Shown in pieces: positions 1 through 7,900 of a stretch of 12,420 nucleotides of DNA. Made by a program: the position numbers and the translations under genes. This stretch comes from Anaerolineales bacterium (GTDB lineage Bacteria > Chloroflexota > Anaerolineae > Anaerolineales > UBA4823): the NCBI GenBank assembly GCA_022865865.1, contig JALHTN010000030.1:1-12420 (forward strand). Direction: 5' to 3'. The first letter of the stretch is position 1; each line of letters starts with the position of its first letter. The notes below the pieces were generated by a model, which saw only the letters and a program-made list of their open reading frames with translations, did no database searches and was not told the origin of the DNA.

Positions 1-800
1 ATGCTATTCTTCATGGGGACAAGTACCCTTTCTTGGCTGGTTTCGCAGTTGCAGTAGCATTCAATGCCAAACACTCAGCTGGGCTGCTGCTGCCAATCGG
101 TTTGTTGGCTGTCTGCTGGTCATCCTCTCCTGCGTCACGAAGGTATTCAAGGATGCTCTCCAGTATCGCCCGCTTTACTGTTGGCTTTGGCTTGCTAACC
201 TTGTTTTTCAATCCCTTTCTCTGGCGCAACCCAATTTCTGCTGTTCAAGAAGCTCTGTTTTATCGCCAGGAGTTGATAGAACGACAGGTTGCAGATTTTG
301 AGCGCTTTGCCCCCTTCCAGGTACTCGATTCCCCTGGGCAGCGGGTGGCTATTGCCATCGCCCAGGTGTTTATTGCACCACCTCTATTTTCTGAAGCTGG
401 CAATTATGCTGCAGACACCCGCATAGCAGAAAATTCGTATCTGAAATCGATCGGTAGCCAACTTGGGCGTCAACCGGTTATCGCAGGATTCTTAATTGGA
501 TTTACTATTTTGGGTTGGATTGCGACCCTGCGAAACATCACCTCCGCTGAGTTCGCAGCCCGTCGATATGCAAGCATTATTATGCTATCTTTTATTGGTT
601 TCAGCGCTGGAATAATCGTACTAATTCCCCTCGCCTGGCAGCGATATTACCTCCCTTTGATACCCTTTATGGCAATTTTCGCTGGTCTTGGTATTATTTG
701 GGGAATCAAAACCTCCCGCAGCATATTTGCCCACGGGAGGTTGTCTTCTCGACTATCCCAGATACTCACGCAGTTTACGCCGAATAGCTGGATGTCGTAA
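1..800 (+). CDS. Multi-pass membrane protein, probable GT-C (family 39/PMT-like) glycosyltransferase, 3' part only
   Basis: The reading frame is open from base 3 at the window edge to the TAA at 798-800, so the start lies outside the window and only about 265 C-terminal residues are visible. At least five hydrophobic segments can be read, encoded near 30-115, 165-222, 475-530, 570-640 and 645-705. An Asn-Ala-Lys-His-Ser-Ala-Gly stretch opens a membrane helix, and the last helix begins Arg-Tyr-Tyr-Leu-Pro-Leu-Ile-Pro. Both features are common in family 39 / ArnT-like GT-C enzymes, which transfer sugars from polyprenyl-phosphate donors on the outer face of the membrane. The catalytic N-terminal loop with its acidic residues is not in the window, so this is inference from the helix pattern. 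The last 48 bp overlap the convergent sigma factor gene. Another polytopic membrane protein of unknown function cannot be excluded. Confidence 0.6.
   Translation, partial: AILHGDKYPFLAGFAVAVAFNAKHSAGLLLPIGLLAVCWSSSPASRRYSRMLSSIARFTVGFGLLTLFFNPFLWRNPISAVQEALFYRQELIERQVADFERFAPFQVLDSPGQRVAIAIAQVFIAPPLFSEAGNYAADTRIAENSYLKSIGSQLGRQPVIAGFLIGFTILGWIATLRNITSAEFAARRYASIIMLSFIGFSAGIIVLIPLAWQRYYLPLIPFMAIFAGLGIIWGIKTSRSIFAHGRLSSRLSQILTQFTPNSWMS
702..742 (-). terminator. Intrinsic terminator of rpoD, inside the convergent membrane-protein gene
   Basis: Perfect 9-bp inverted repeat: AACCTCCCG at 710-718 and CGGGAGGTT at 734-742, with a 15-nt loop. Read leftward, the second arm runs directly into TTTTGATT, giving the GC-rich stem plus U-tract of an intrinsic terminator. 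It begins 11 bases after the rpoD stop codon. Read rightward there is no comparable T-run, so it should act mainly on rpoD transcripts. Confidence 0.7.
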
Positions 801-1970
801 TCTGCTCAGGGCTTGAGCTTCTATCTGCCGGACTCTCTCTCGGGTCACACCCATTTTCCTTCCAACCTCTTCTAAAGTGTATGCTTGACCATCCAACAAC
901 CCATAACGGAGCTGCAATATTCGCACTTCGCGCGGAGGCAACCCATCTAATACGCTGTCAAGATGTTCCCTCAGCAAATTGTAAGTAGCCGTATCGTCAG
1001 GTGCTGGAAATTCATCATCCTGGATGAAATCCCCTAACACAGAATCTTCTTCATCGTCTGTGGGTGTTTCCAGGGACAGGGGTCTTCGGGCAACCTGAAT
1101 CATGTTCTCAACTTTCTGAGGAGTCACTTCCAGAGCTACCGCCAATTCCTCTACAGAAGGATCGCGTCCTAAACGCTGGGTTAATTGGTGCTGAACCCGC
1201 AGTAATTTATTAATCTGGTCTCCCATATGCACCGGGACTCGAATAGTCCGTCCCTGATCTGCGATCGCTCGGGTCACAGCTTGCCTGATCCACCAGGTGG
1301 CATACGTGCTGAACTTATGTCCTCGCCGGTAATCAAATTTCTTCGCGGCCCGGATCAAACCGATATTACCTTCTTGAATTAAATCCAGGAAGGGTACCCC
1401 TCTGCCCATATACTTCTTGGCAACGCTGATGACCAGACGTGAATTTGCTGTAATTAGATGCTCGCGGGCAGCCCATCCATCTTCGATCAGTATTTGAAGC
1501 TCCTGGCGACGTCGGGGGGTGACATTTCCCCGTGCCAGCTCTTCGCGGGCTAACCGGCCTCGTTCGATTCTCTGAGCGAGTTCCACTTCTTCCACGGCAG
1601 TCAATAATGGCACTCTGCCGACTTCCTTAAGATACAATCCGATCGTATCATCAGTATCAATATTTGCTAGATAATTTTCCTCTGCGGCTCCTACCTGTTC
1701 AGATTCATTTTCACTGTCATCATCTTCGGAAAGTTCAAGTTCGGACGGTTCCCCCACACCCGGGTCTTCAATGTAGGGGATATTAGCACTTACCAAAGCG
1801 GAAAATGCCTCCTCCAGCTGATCAACATCTTGTTCTGCCTCAGGGAAGAATAGCAGAATATCATCGTAAGTAACAAAGGTTTTTTTTCGACCAAGTTCAA
1901 TTAACTTCGCAACCGCATTATGACGATCTTCTTTTTCTTCGATAGAGCTCAGCAGTTCCTCATCTATCAT
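753..1970 (-). CDS. rpoD: Primary sigma factor of RNA polymerase (RpoD/SigA type)
   Basis: This 405-residue protein directs RNA polymerase to housekeeping promoters. The order of regions is complete. A region 1.1-like N-terminus (about 1-70) is followed by a very acidic linker (75-108) and region 1.2 (about 105-138, with [17 protein letters not shown]). Region 2 (about 170-240) contains [20 protein letters not shown] and the -10 recognition segment [10 protein letters not shown] (223-232). Region 3 is at about 250-325, and region 4 at 340-398 carries the -35 binding helix-turn-helix [20 protein letters not shown] (365-384). The large non-conserved insert of the E. coli protein is absent, giving the short form usual outside Proteobacteria. 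Presence of region 1.1 and full 1.2 argues for a primary rather than alternative sigma. The ATG at 1970 is preceded by GGAG (1976-1979) at 5-nt spacing. It is divergent from hppA, with a terminator just beyond its stop codon. Confidence 0.96.
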   Translation of the reverse strand: MIDEELLSSIEEKEDRHNAVAKLIELGRKKTFVTYDDILLFFPEAEQDVDQLEEAFSALVSANIPYIEDPGVGEPSELELSEDDDSENESEQVGAAEENYLANIDTDDTIGLYLKEVGRVPLLTAVEEVELAQRIERGRLAREELARGNVTPRRRQELQILIEDGWAAREHLITANSRLVISVAKKYMGRGVPFLDLIQEGNIGLIRAAKKFDYRRGHKFSTYATWWIRQAVTRAIADQGRTIRVPVHMGDQINKLLRVQHQLTQRLGRDPSVEELAVALEVTPQKVENMIQVARRPLSLETPTDDEEDSVLGDFIQDDEFPAPDDTATYNLLREHLDSVLDGLPPREVRILQLRYGLLDGQAYTLEEVGRKMGVTRERVRQIEAQALSRLRHPAIRRKLREYLG

Positions 1971-1982
1971 TTGTTCTCCAGG

Positions 1983-1997
1983 ACCTGAAACTCAGGT
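1983..1997 (-). promoter_or_regulatory. Short hairpin abutting the rpoD ribosome binding site
   Basis: ACCTGA (1983-1988) and TCAGGT (1992-1997) form a perfect 6-bp stem with a 3-nt loop in the rpoD leader. It ends 3 nt before the GGAG ribosome binding site at 1976-1979. It has no T-run on the leftward strand, so it is not a terminator there. It could stabilise the leader or influence initiation; function is not shown. Confidence 0.35.
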
Positions 1998-2022
1998 TAT
2001 TTTCCTCTGAATCTATTAAACC

Positions 2023-2051
2023 AGAATACAACATTTCCTACCCAAAATCAA
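2023..2051 (-). promoter_or_regulatory. Possible proximal rpoD promoter (weak)
   Basis: On the minus strand TTGATT (2046-2051) is separated by 17 bp from TATTCT (2023-2028). Each hexamer matches the consensus at four of six positions. It would give a leader of about 45 nt. It competes with the candidate at 2079-2108, and neither can be chosen from sequence alone. Confidence 0.25.
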
Positions 2052-2078
2052 TACCCAATTCAAGTTATTAACCATCTC

Positions 2079-2108
2079 ATCATAAACAATATTTAATCCA
2101 ATCTTCAA
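2079..2108 (-). promoter_or_regulatory. Possible rpoD promoter
   Basis: On the minus strand TTGAAG (2103-2108) is separated by 18 bp from TATGAT (2079-2084). The -10 matches the consensus at five positions. It lies downstream of the leftward terminator at 2168-2203, so a transcript from here would reach rpoD without crossing that terminator. The leader would be about 100 nt. Confidence 0.35.
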
Positions 2109-2167
2109 TTGGGCTTTGCCGAACTGATTTTGCATCTTTAAGTTATCGCACAATTCTCTACTGCACA

Positions 2168-2203
2168 ATAAAAAGCACAGCGAAATTGCTATCGCCAGTG
2201 CTT
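2168..2203 (-). terminator. Leftward intrinsic terminator (small RNA end or rpoD leader attenuator)
   Basis: Two nested helices pair AAGCAC (2173-2178) with GTGCTT (2198-2203), and GCGA (2180-2183) with TCGC (2192-2195), around an 8-nt loop and with a small asymmetric bulge. Read leftward, the stem flows into TTTTTATT. It is not followed by a T-run on the plus strand. No protein gene ends here, so it must end a non-coding transcript or attenuate the rpoD leader. Confidence 0.65.
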
Positions 2204-2253
2204 AGATTTAGCTCACTTTTCAACGGCTTTATTGGCCAAGTTCCCGCTGACCC
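2168..2253 (-). ncRNA. Candidate small RNA (about 85 nt) or attenuated rpoD leader
   Basis: This stretch is bounded upstream by a good leftward promoter (-10 at 2259-2264) and downstream by an intrinsic terminator at 2168-2203. It contains no credible open reading frame. The 5' part can form a short pairing of AACGG (2252-2256 on the minus strand) with CCGTT (2222-2226), so the exact transcription start matters. I do not recognise a known family: it lacks the conserved core of SRP RNA, is too short for 6S RNA or tmRNA, and shows no riboswitch signature I know. The alternative is that the promoter serves rpoD and the hairpin attenuates it, since rpoD begins about 200 nt further on. Confidence 0.4.
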
Positions 2254-2258
2254 GTTCC

Positions 2259-2288
2259 ACTATACATTAAATAAAATAGCCAAGTCAA
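2259..2288 (-). promoter_or_regulatory. Leftward sigma-70-type promoter
   Basis: On the minus strand TTGACT (2283-2288), five of six matches, is separated by 18 bp from TATAGT (2259-2264), also five of six. The spacer is AT-rich. The transcription start is expected near 2252-2253. It is divergent from the hppA promoter; the two -35 boxes are about 45 bp apart with a palindrome between them. Confidence 0.55.
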
Positions 2289-2310
2289 GTAGTAAATCCA
2301 GTTCTCATCA

Positions 2311-2331
2311 AACCCTAATCTGATTGGGGTT
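2311..2331. promoter_or_regulatory. 21-bp operator-like palindrome between divergent promoters
   Basis: AACCCTAATC (2311-2320) and GATTGGGGTT (2322-2331) form an inverted repeat around one central base, with a single T:G mismatch in ten pairs. The right arm ends 1 bp before the hppA -35 box (2333). A one-base spacer is sterically unfavourable for an RNA hairpin and there is no T-run, so a binding site for a dimeric regulator is the better reading. The regulator is not identifiable here. Confidence 0.45.
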
Positions 2332-2332
2332 C

Positions 2333-2361
2333 TTGACACATTCGCTACCCCCCTGTACAAT
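2333..2361 (+). promoter_or_regulatory. hppA promoter, near-consensus
   Basis: A perfect TTGACA (2333-2338) is separated by exactly 17 bp from TACAAT (2356-2361), which misses the consensus at one base. Initiation is expected near 2368, giving a leader of about 200 nt before the hppA start codon. It is the strongest promoter-like sequence in the window. Confidence 0.75.
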
Positions 2362-2471
2362 CTGACCTGCTTTGAAATTCCATAGCAATGGTGAACTATA
2401 TCCACAGAATGAAGCAGGATTAACTGATAAGAAGGACTTCTGTCGAAGAGATGAACTTGGCAAAGTCTATG

Positions 2472-2519
2472 CAACTGTTAGGGGTGAGAATATATTAAAG
2501 TCAACCCCTTCATCAGTTG
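2472..2519 (+). promoter_or_regulatory. Two-part stem-loop in the hppA leader
   Basis: CAACTG (2472-2477) pairs with CAGTTG (2514-2519), and inside it AGGGGT (2480-2485) pairs with ACCCCT (2504-2509). The internal loop is TT opposite TCAT, and the terminal loop is 18 nt and AT-rich. It sits 34 nt before the ribosome binding site GGAGG (2554-2558). There is no following T-run, so it is not a terminator. It could be a structured leader element or an mRNA-stabilising hairpin; I do not recognise a riboswitch class. Confidence 0.4.
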
Positions 2520-2568
2520 GCACCTCATTTCCTATACAACAATATCTCACTCTGGAGGAAGATACAAC

Positions 2569-4941
2569 ATGTATGGACTCGACACCTTTGAGCAAATAGC
2601 GATCTGGACTGTACTCGGTGCTGCCATCCTGGGCTTGTTATATGCGGTCTTTCTACGCTATCAAGTTCTTAAGGAGGACAAAGGTACTCCCGAAATGCAG
2701 AAAGTGTGGAATGCTATCCGTTCTGGTGCTAATGCTTACCTGCGGCGCCAGCTGGTGACTATTCTGCCCCTGATATTGATCCTGACCTTCGCTCTATTTG
2801 CTTCGATTTACATCGTACCTCCATCATCAGAGGCGTCGGTATGGTATTGCATGGCTTTCAAGCAGGTGCCTGCGAAGGCAGCCGAGCTATGTGTCGAAAA
2901 CCTTACAGCACCTGAGAATCAGCAAATCAGGACTCTTATTGGAATTGGGCGCGCGATTGCCTTTATGTTGGGGGCAGGTTTCTCACTCATGGTGGGACAG
3001 ATTGGTATGCGCATGGCCGTTCAGGGTAATGTGCGTGTTGCTTCTGCGGCTCGCTTCTCATTTGGGGACTCTCTGCGTATTGCCTACCGTTCAGGAACGA
3101 TTACTGGTATGCTCACCGATGGCTTGGGTCTTCTCGGAGGCACTGTAATTTTCATGATATTTGGCGTTGCTGCTCCTGATGCGCTGCTTGGATTTGGTTT
3201 TGGCGCTACGCTCATCGCACTCTTCATGCGTGTTGGGGGAGGTATTTTTACAAAAGCCGCTGATGTTGGTGCGGATTTGGTTGGCAAGGTTGAGGCGGGT
3301 CTGGTGGAAGACGATCCCCGCAACCCCGCAGTCATCGCAGATTTGGTGGGCGATAACGTTGGGGATTGCGCAGGAATGGCAGCAGACATTTTCGAATCCT
3401 ACGAAGTTACCATTGTCTCCAGCCTGATCCTGGGAGTCGCTTTATTCAGCCTGACCGGTCATATTGAGTGGATCATCTTCCCGCTTTTGGTGCGTGGTGT
3501 AGGTGTATTTGCATCCATCATCGGAACCTACAATGTGCGCGGCAGTAAAGGTATGAGCGGGGATGCCATGCGGGCAATATTCACCGGTTTTCTCACTTCT
3601 GCCGCTATCTCAGTTGTACTTTTCGGTATCATTGCTGCCTTCTACATGAAAGGTGTACCCGGAGGCTGGTGGCGCCCCTTCCTGGCTACAACTGCAGGTG
3701 TCCTGTTAGCGATCGTGATCGACCGTGTGACGGATTACTTTACTGGATCTCACGGAAAACCGGTCAAAGATATCAAGGATTCTGCGGATACCGGCCCTGC
3801 CACATTGATTTTGTCTGGGATCTCCTCCGGCTTTGAATCATCCGCCTGGTCGGCACTGATCTTGGCTGGCACAATATTTGCATCCGTCCTGATATTCGGT
3901 GGCATCTCTAGTGATCCGAGGCTTGATTTCACTTACATCCTTTATGGTGTCGCCTTGACAGGGATCGGTATGCTGACACTTACAGGCAACAATGTTGCTA
4001 TGGACTCTTTCGGCCCCATCGCGGATAATGCAAACGGTATCGGCGAAATGGCCTGGCACGATAAAGATGACGAGCAAACCAGAAATGCAAAGCAAATTAT
4101 GGCTGATCTTGATGCGGTTGGCAATACAACAAAAGCCATCACCAAAGGTATCGCCATCGGATCGGCAGTTATCGCCGCGGTTTCTTTGTTTGGTTCATTT
4201 ATCACCGATGTCAGCCGGGTCGATCCGACTGCATTAGCGAACGGGATACGTTTATCAATACCAGGGGTTTTTGTTGGTTTGCTGATCGGCGGTGCCATAC
4301 CATGGCTCTTCTCTTCTTTCGCCATCATGGCCGTCAGCAGAGCCGCATCGTTAATCATCAGGGAAGTTCGCCGGCAGTTTAAATTAGGCGTTCTTGAAGG
4401 TGCCATCGAACCTGATTATAGCCGACCTATTGAAGTAGCCACCACTGCAGCCCAGAAGGAATTAATCCCATTGGCGTTGATTGGTGTTCTCTCTCCGATA
4501 GTTGTGGGTTTGGTTTTCCAGGTGGAGGCGTTAGGTGGATTTCTAGCTGGTATTATCCTTTCAGGGCAACTCTTGGCTGTCTTCCTCAACAATTCCGGAG
4601 GCGCTTGGGATAATGCCAAAAAATTAATTGAAGATGAACCGTCTGAACCGGAAAATAATCTCGGGAAAGGCTCTGAACGGCATATGGCTGGTGTGGTAGG
4701 TGACACAGTCGGCGATCCATTCAAAGATACTGCTGGTCCTGCCTTAAACCCGATGATCAAGGTAGTAAATTTAGTAGCTTTGATCGTAGCACCGATTGTT
4801 GTGGTATATAAAAGCTTGGGGTTCACCGGCTGGCTGGTCGTGGTCCTGGCTGTCGTGGCGTTGATCTGGGCCATTTACCAGAGTAAAAAACCTGCCAAGA
4901 GCCTCGTAGATATCGAGCCAACGCCCTCGTCTGGAGATTAA
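2569..4941 (+). CDS. hppA: Membrane-bound proton-translocating pyrophosphatase, K+-independent type
   Basis: This 790-residue integral membrane protein hydrolyses pyrophosphate and uses the energy to pump cations. It has the size and the many hydrophobic helices (about 16 expected) of the family. The pyrophosphate/Mg binding signatures are intact: DVGADLVGKVEAGL from residue 232, DDPRN at 248-252, DNVGDCAGMAAD at 262-273, and the C-terminal DTVGDPFKDTAGP from 712. At 518-527 the sequence reads GNTTKAITKG. In characterised enzymes Lys at the position of K522, with Thr at T525 instead of Gly, marks the K+-independent subfamily, whose known members pump H+; K+-dependent enzymes have Ala there. 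The ATG at 2569 follows GGAGG (2554-2558) at 10-nt spacing, after a near-consensus promoter. The next gene begins 36 nt downstream with no terminator between. The loop at residues 85-120, with two Cys, is a variable region. Confidence 0.96.
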   Translation: MYGLDTFEQIAIWTVLGAAILGLLYAVFLRYQVLKEDKGTPEMQKVWNAIRSGANAYLRRQLVTILPLILILTFALFASIYIVPPSSEASVWYCMAFKQVPAKAAELCVENLTAPENQQIRTLIGIGRAIAFMLGAGFSLMVGQIGMRMAVQGNVRVASAARFSFGDSLRIAYRSGTITGMLTDGLGLLGGTVIFMIFGVAAPDALLGFGFGATLIALFMRVGGGIFTKAADVGADLVGKVEAGLVEDDPRNPAVIADLVGDNVGDCAGMAADIFESYEVTIVSSLILGVALFSLTGHIEWIIFPLLVRGVGVFASIIGTYNVRGSKGMSGDAMRAIFTGFLTSAAISVVLFGIIAAFYMKGVPGGWWRPFLATTAGVLLAIVIDRVTDYFTGSHGKPVKDIKDSADTGPATLILSGISSGFESSAWSALILAGTIFASVLIFGGISSDPRLDFTYILYGVALTGIGMLTLTGNNVAMDSFGPIADNANGIGEMAWHDKDDEQTRNAKQIMADLDAVGNTTKAITKGIAIGSAVIAAVSLFGSFITDVSRVDPTALANGIRLSIPGVFVGLLIGGAIPWLFSSFAIMAVSRAASLIIREVRRQFKLGVLEGAIEPDYSRPIEVATTAAQKELIPLALIGVLSPIVVGLVFQVEALGGFLAGIILSGQLLAVFLNNSGGAWDNAKKLIEDEPSEPENNLGKGSERHMAGVVGDTVGDPFKDTAGPALNPMIKVVNLVALIVAPIVVVYKSLGFTGWLVVVLAVVALIWAIYQSKKPAKSLVDIEPTPSSGD

Positions 4942-4977
4942 TTATCACCTTAAAGTTAACTGGAAAGGGGTGAGTCT

Positions 4978-7900
4978 ATGGCCCGTATCTCTTTACGTGC
5001 CTATAACCGTGATATCGAGGTAATGATCGATAAGGGTCAGGTCGAAGAAGCCTTCGCTCATTGCCGTTATATCCTTGAGTTATACCCAAAACATATTGAT
5101 ACGTACCGCTTGATGGGAAAAGATTTGTTAGAAGCCCAGCGTTTCAGCGATGCTTCGGATGTTTTCCATCGCGTTCTTTCAAGTGTGCCGGATGATTTTA
5201 TCGCCCATTTAGGCATGAGCATTATCCGCGAGGACGAGAGCAATCTCGATGCAGCCATCTGGCATATGGAGCGATCCTTCGAAGTGCAGCCATCCAATGC
5301 CGCTGTCCAGGTCGAATTACGGCGTTTATATGGGCTGCGTGATGGCGTGACTCCGCAAAAGATCCAGCTTACCCGCGGGGCACTCGCCCGCATGTCAGCT
5401 AAGAGCAATTTATACACGCAAGCCATCGCCGAATTGCGGACCGCACTCAGCAATGATCCTCAACGTCCAGACCTTCAAGTTGTTCTGGCAGATATGTATA
5501 TGCATACCGGCGCACGCATGGAGGCCATTGAAACCTGCAATTCTTTGATCAGCAAGCTTCCATACTGCCTGGTTGCCAATCGTATCCTGGCTGAGTTGCT
5601 TCCTGAGACAGAACGCTCAAACCAAGCTCAGGAATTCAGATCCAGGCTCGGTGAGCTTAATCCATATTATCTTCAATTATCTCCGGTTGCACCCACTCTT
5701 GAGCAGGTGCCAGATGGAGCGGTGACCATCGAGCGCTTTAAATATTCAGATGAACAACCGGTCGAATCCAAGCAAGCTCAACCCGCCTGGGCTGCCTCAT
5801 TGGGTGTTGATTTAGATGAAGATGAGACGATGCCTGACGAGCCAGCACCTGATTGGCTCCAGGAAATCTCAAGTGAAGAAGATGTACAGCCTAGCTCAGA
5901 CTTAGAAGCAGATGCTGCCCTCTTTGATCAAGTGGAACCCCAAGAAAGTGATGTTTTACCAACCGAACCGGAAGAAAGTGGACAAATTCCGGATTGGATG
6001 AGCTCGGAAGATGAAGATTCATCCATGGACCACCCAGGCTTTGCGGCTGGTGCTGCGGTACTTGCCGCGGGGGCATTACTTTCTGAACAAGAAGAAGGGG
6101 AAACAGATTCTGAAATAGAGCCAGCAGTTGATCCTGCGCATGCTGATGACGGTGAACCAATTCCCGATTGGATGGCAGAGTCAGATCGGGCTGAAGGTGA
6201 GCAAATTACCGAAATTGCAGCTGAACAGGACGATATTTCCCCAACATCGGAAGAAGTTGTGTCAGCGGAGATTGAATCTGATCTACCTGCAGAAGAAGCC
6301 GACCAGCTCCCGGACTGGATGAGCGCAGGCGAGCAACAGGTTGAGGGAGATACGCCTGATTGGCTGCGAGATGCGATGGACGAGACCAGCCAGGAAGAAG
6401 AATTAATCCCGGATGCAGAAAAATTAACCGCAGCTGCTGCGATTTTATCTGATGAGGCATCCATATCCCCGATTTCCGCTGAAGAAAAAGCGGTTGATGG
6501 AGACTTCTCCACAGAATTAGACCTCGAGGCAGAGGCGGTTGAAACAAGTGAAACTTTACATGAGGAGATTGAACATGAACTACCAACAGCCGAGGGAGCA
6601 GTAAGTACTGGGGCTGAATTAACTGGAGCTGCGCTAGCTGGAGCTGCCCTGGGTGCCGTTTTGGGTGATGAAGATGCCCAACAGTCAGATTTAGATGATG
6701 AAGCTGATATACCTGCTGAAGACAGCCTGGTTCCTGAGCCTTCTGAAGACGATGTATATTTGGAATCAGATCAAGAAATACCAGACTGGCTGCAGGATTT
6801 AGGTGAAGATCTACCCGCTGACGCAGATCCGATTAAACCATCCGCAGTATTCGATGATCAACCAGCAGAAGAAGAACTCACTCCAATTCCCATCATTGAT
6901 ACAGGAATTGAAGATTCTGAAACGGACGATCAGGTTGAGCCACACCCCGAAGTACCTGGTGAGACTGTTGAATTAATCCCAGCTGCTGAATTAGACGAAG
7001 AATTGATCGAAAGTGAATTCCCCGAATCGATTCCAGATTGGTTATCAGAAGTATCGCCTGAAGAAATGCCCGAGCAGCTTGTAGATTCAGATGAATACCA
7101 GGACATCGTCAAAGCTGAAATTCCCGTCTGGCTGCGCAAAATGGAGGAACTACACAAGGCTGATTTGGAAGCCGCAGGAGAAATCGAAAGTCTGGATGAG
7201 CTTGAACTCGACACAGATTTTACCGATCTATCGGGTGAAGACGTCCCATCCTGGCTTATGTCAGCCATGGAGACAGAATTGCCTGAAGAGGTCCCTGAAC
7301 TCACAGAAGTAAAAGATATCAGCGAGATTATCCACGAACCTGGGGAGCCGGCAGATGCCGAAGCACCCACTTTCGAAGAACCTTACCCCCAGGAGATGGA
7401 AGCGGAGGTTTTGGACGCATTAAAACCTTTAGCTGAAGAGATTGAAACTGAGCAGATCCAAGAAGAAATTGTTCCTTCTGGGGTTGAGGTCGAAGGTTTA
7501 GCTGAAGTGGATGAAAGTCTTGATGGTGAAATTCAAGAGCTCTTCGAAGCTGCGGAGTTGATACCTGAACTCGAGTCTGAGGCCCAGGCTGAGATTGAAG
7601 AATTTCCTGAAGAAATCCTGCCAGATGAAGAGGAACCAGATATTTCCCCAGAAGAAGATGATGGCATCAGCATTCCTGGTCTGGTAGCAGCTGGTGCTGT
7701 CGCTGCCCATGTCTTGGAAGATGACGATACCCAACCAGTTGCCATAACAGAGGAACTCGATACTACCGAAATTGAAGCCGTGGAATTTGAAGTATTAGGC
7801 CTTGAAGAAGAAGTTTTGGAGCTTTCAGAATCTGTTGAAGAGGTTGTACCTGACCTTGATGAGGAACTCGAAGAAGATCTTTCCCTCGCAGGTGAAATCC

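Noticed and set aside
1983..2005. Plus-strand terminator made of the ACCTGA/TCAGGT hairpin followed by TATTTT
   Set aside because: The stem is only 6 bp, the T-run is interrupted, and no rightward gene ends here.
2168..2253. SRP RNA, 6S RNA, tmRNA or known riboswitch identity for the small RNA candidate
   Set aside because: The conserved SRP core and the sizes and structures of 6S RNA and tmRNA do not fit; no riboswitch consensus I know is present.
2229..2474. Minus-strand 81-codon frame in the rpoD-hppA intergenic space
   Set aside because: It spans both divergent promoters and the palindrome, has no ribosome binding site and no recognisable composition.
2368..2568. Known riboswitch (c-di-GMP, fluoride, TPP, cobalamin) in the hppA leader
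   Set aside because: None of the conserved core sequences of these classes could be found; only a generic stem-loop is visible.
2372..2599. Plus-strand 75-codon frame with a TTG start in the hppA leader
   Set aside because: It overlaps the true hppA start in another frame, lacks a ribosome binding site and shows no conserved features.
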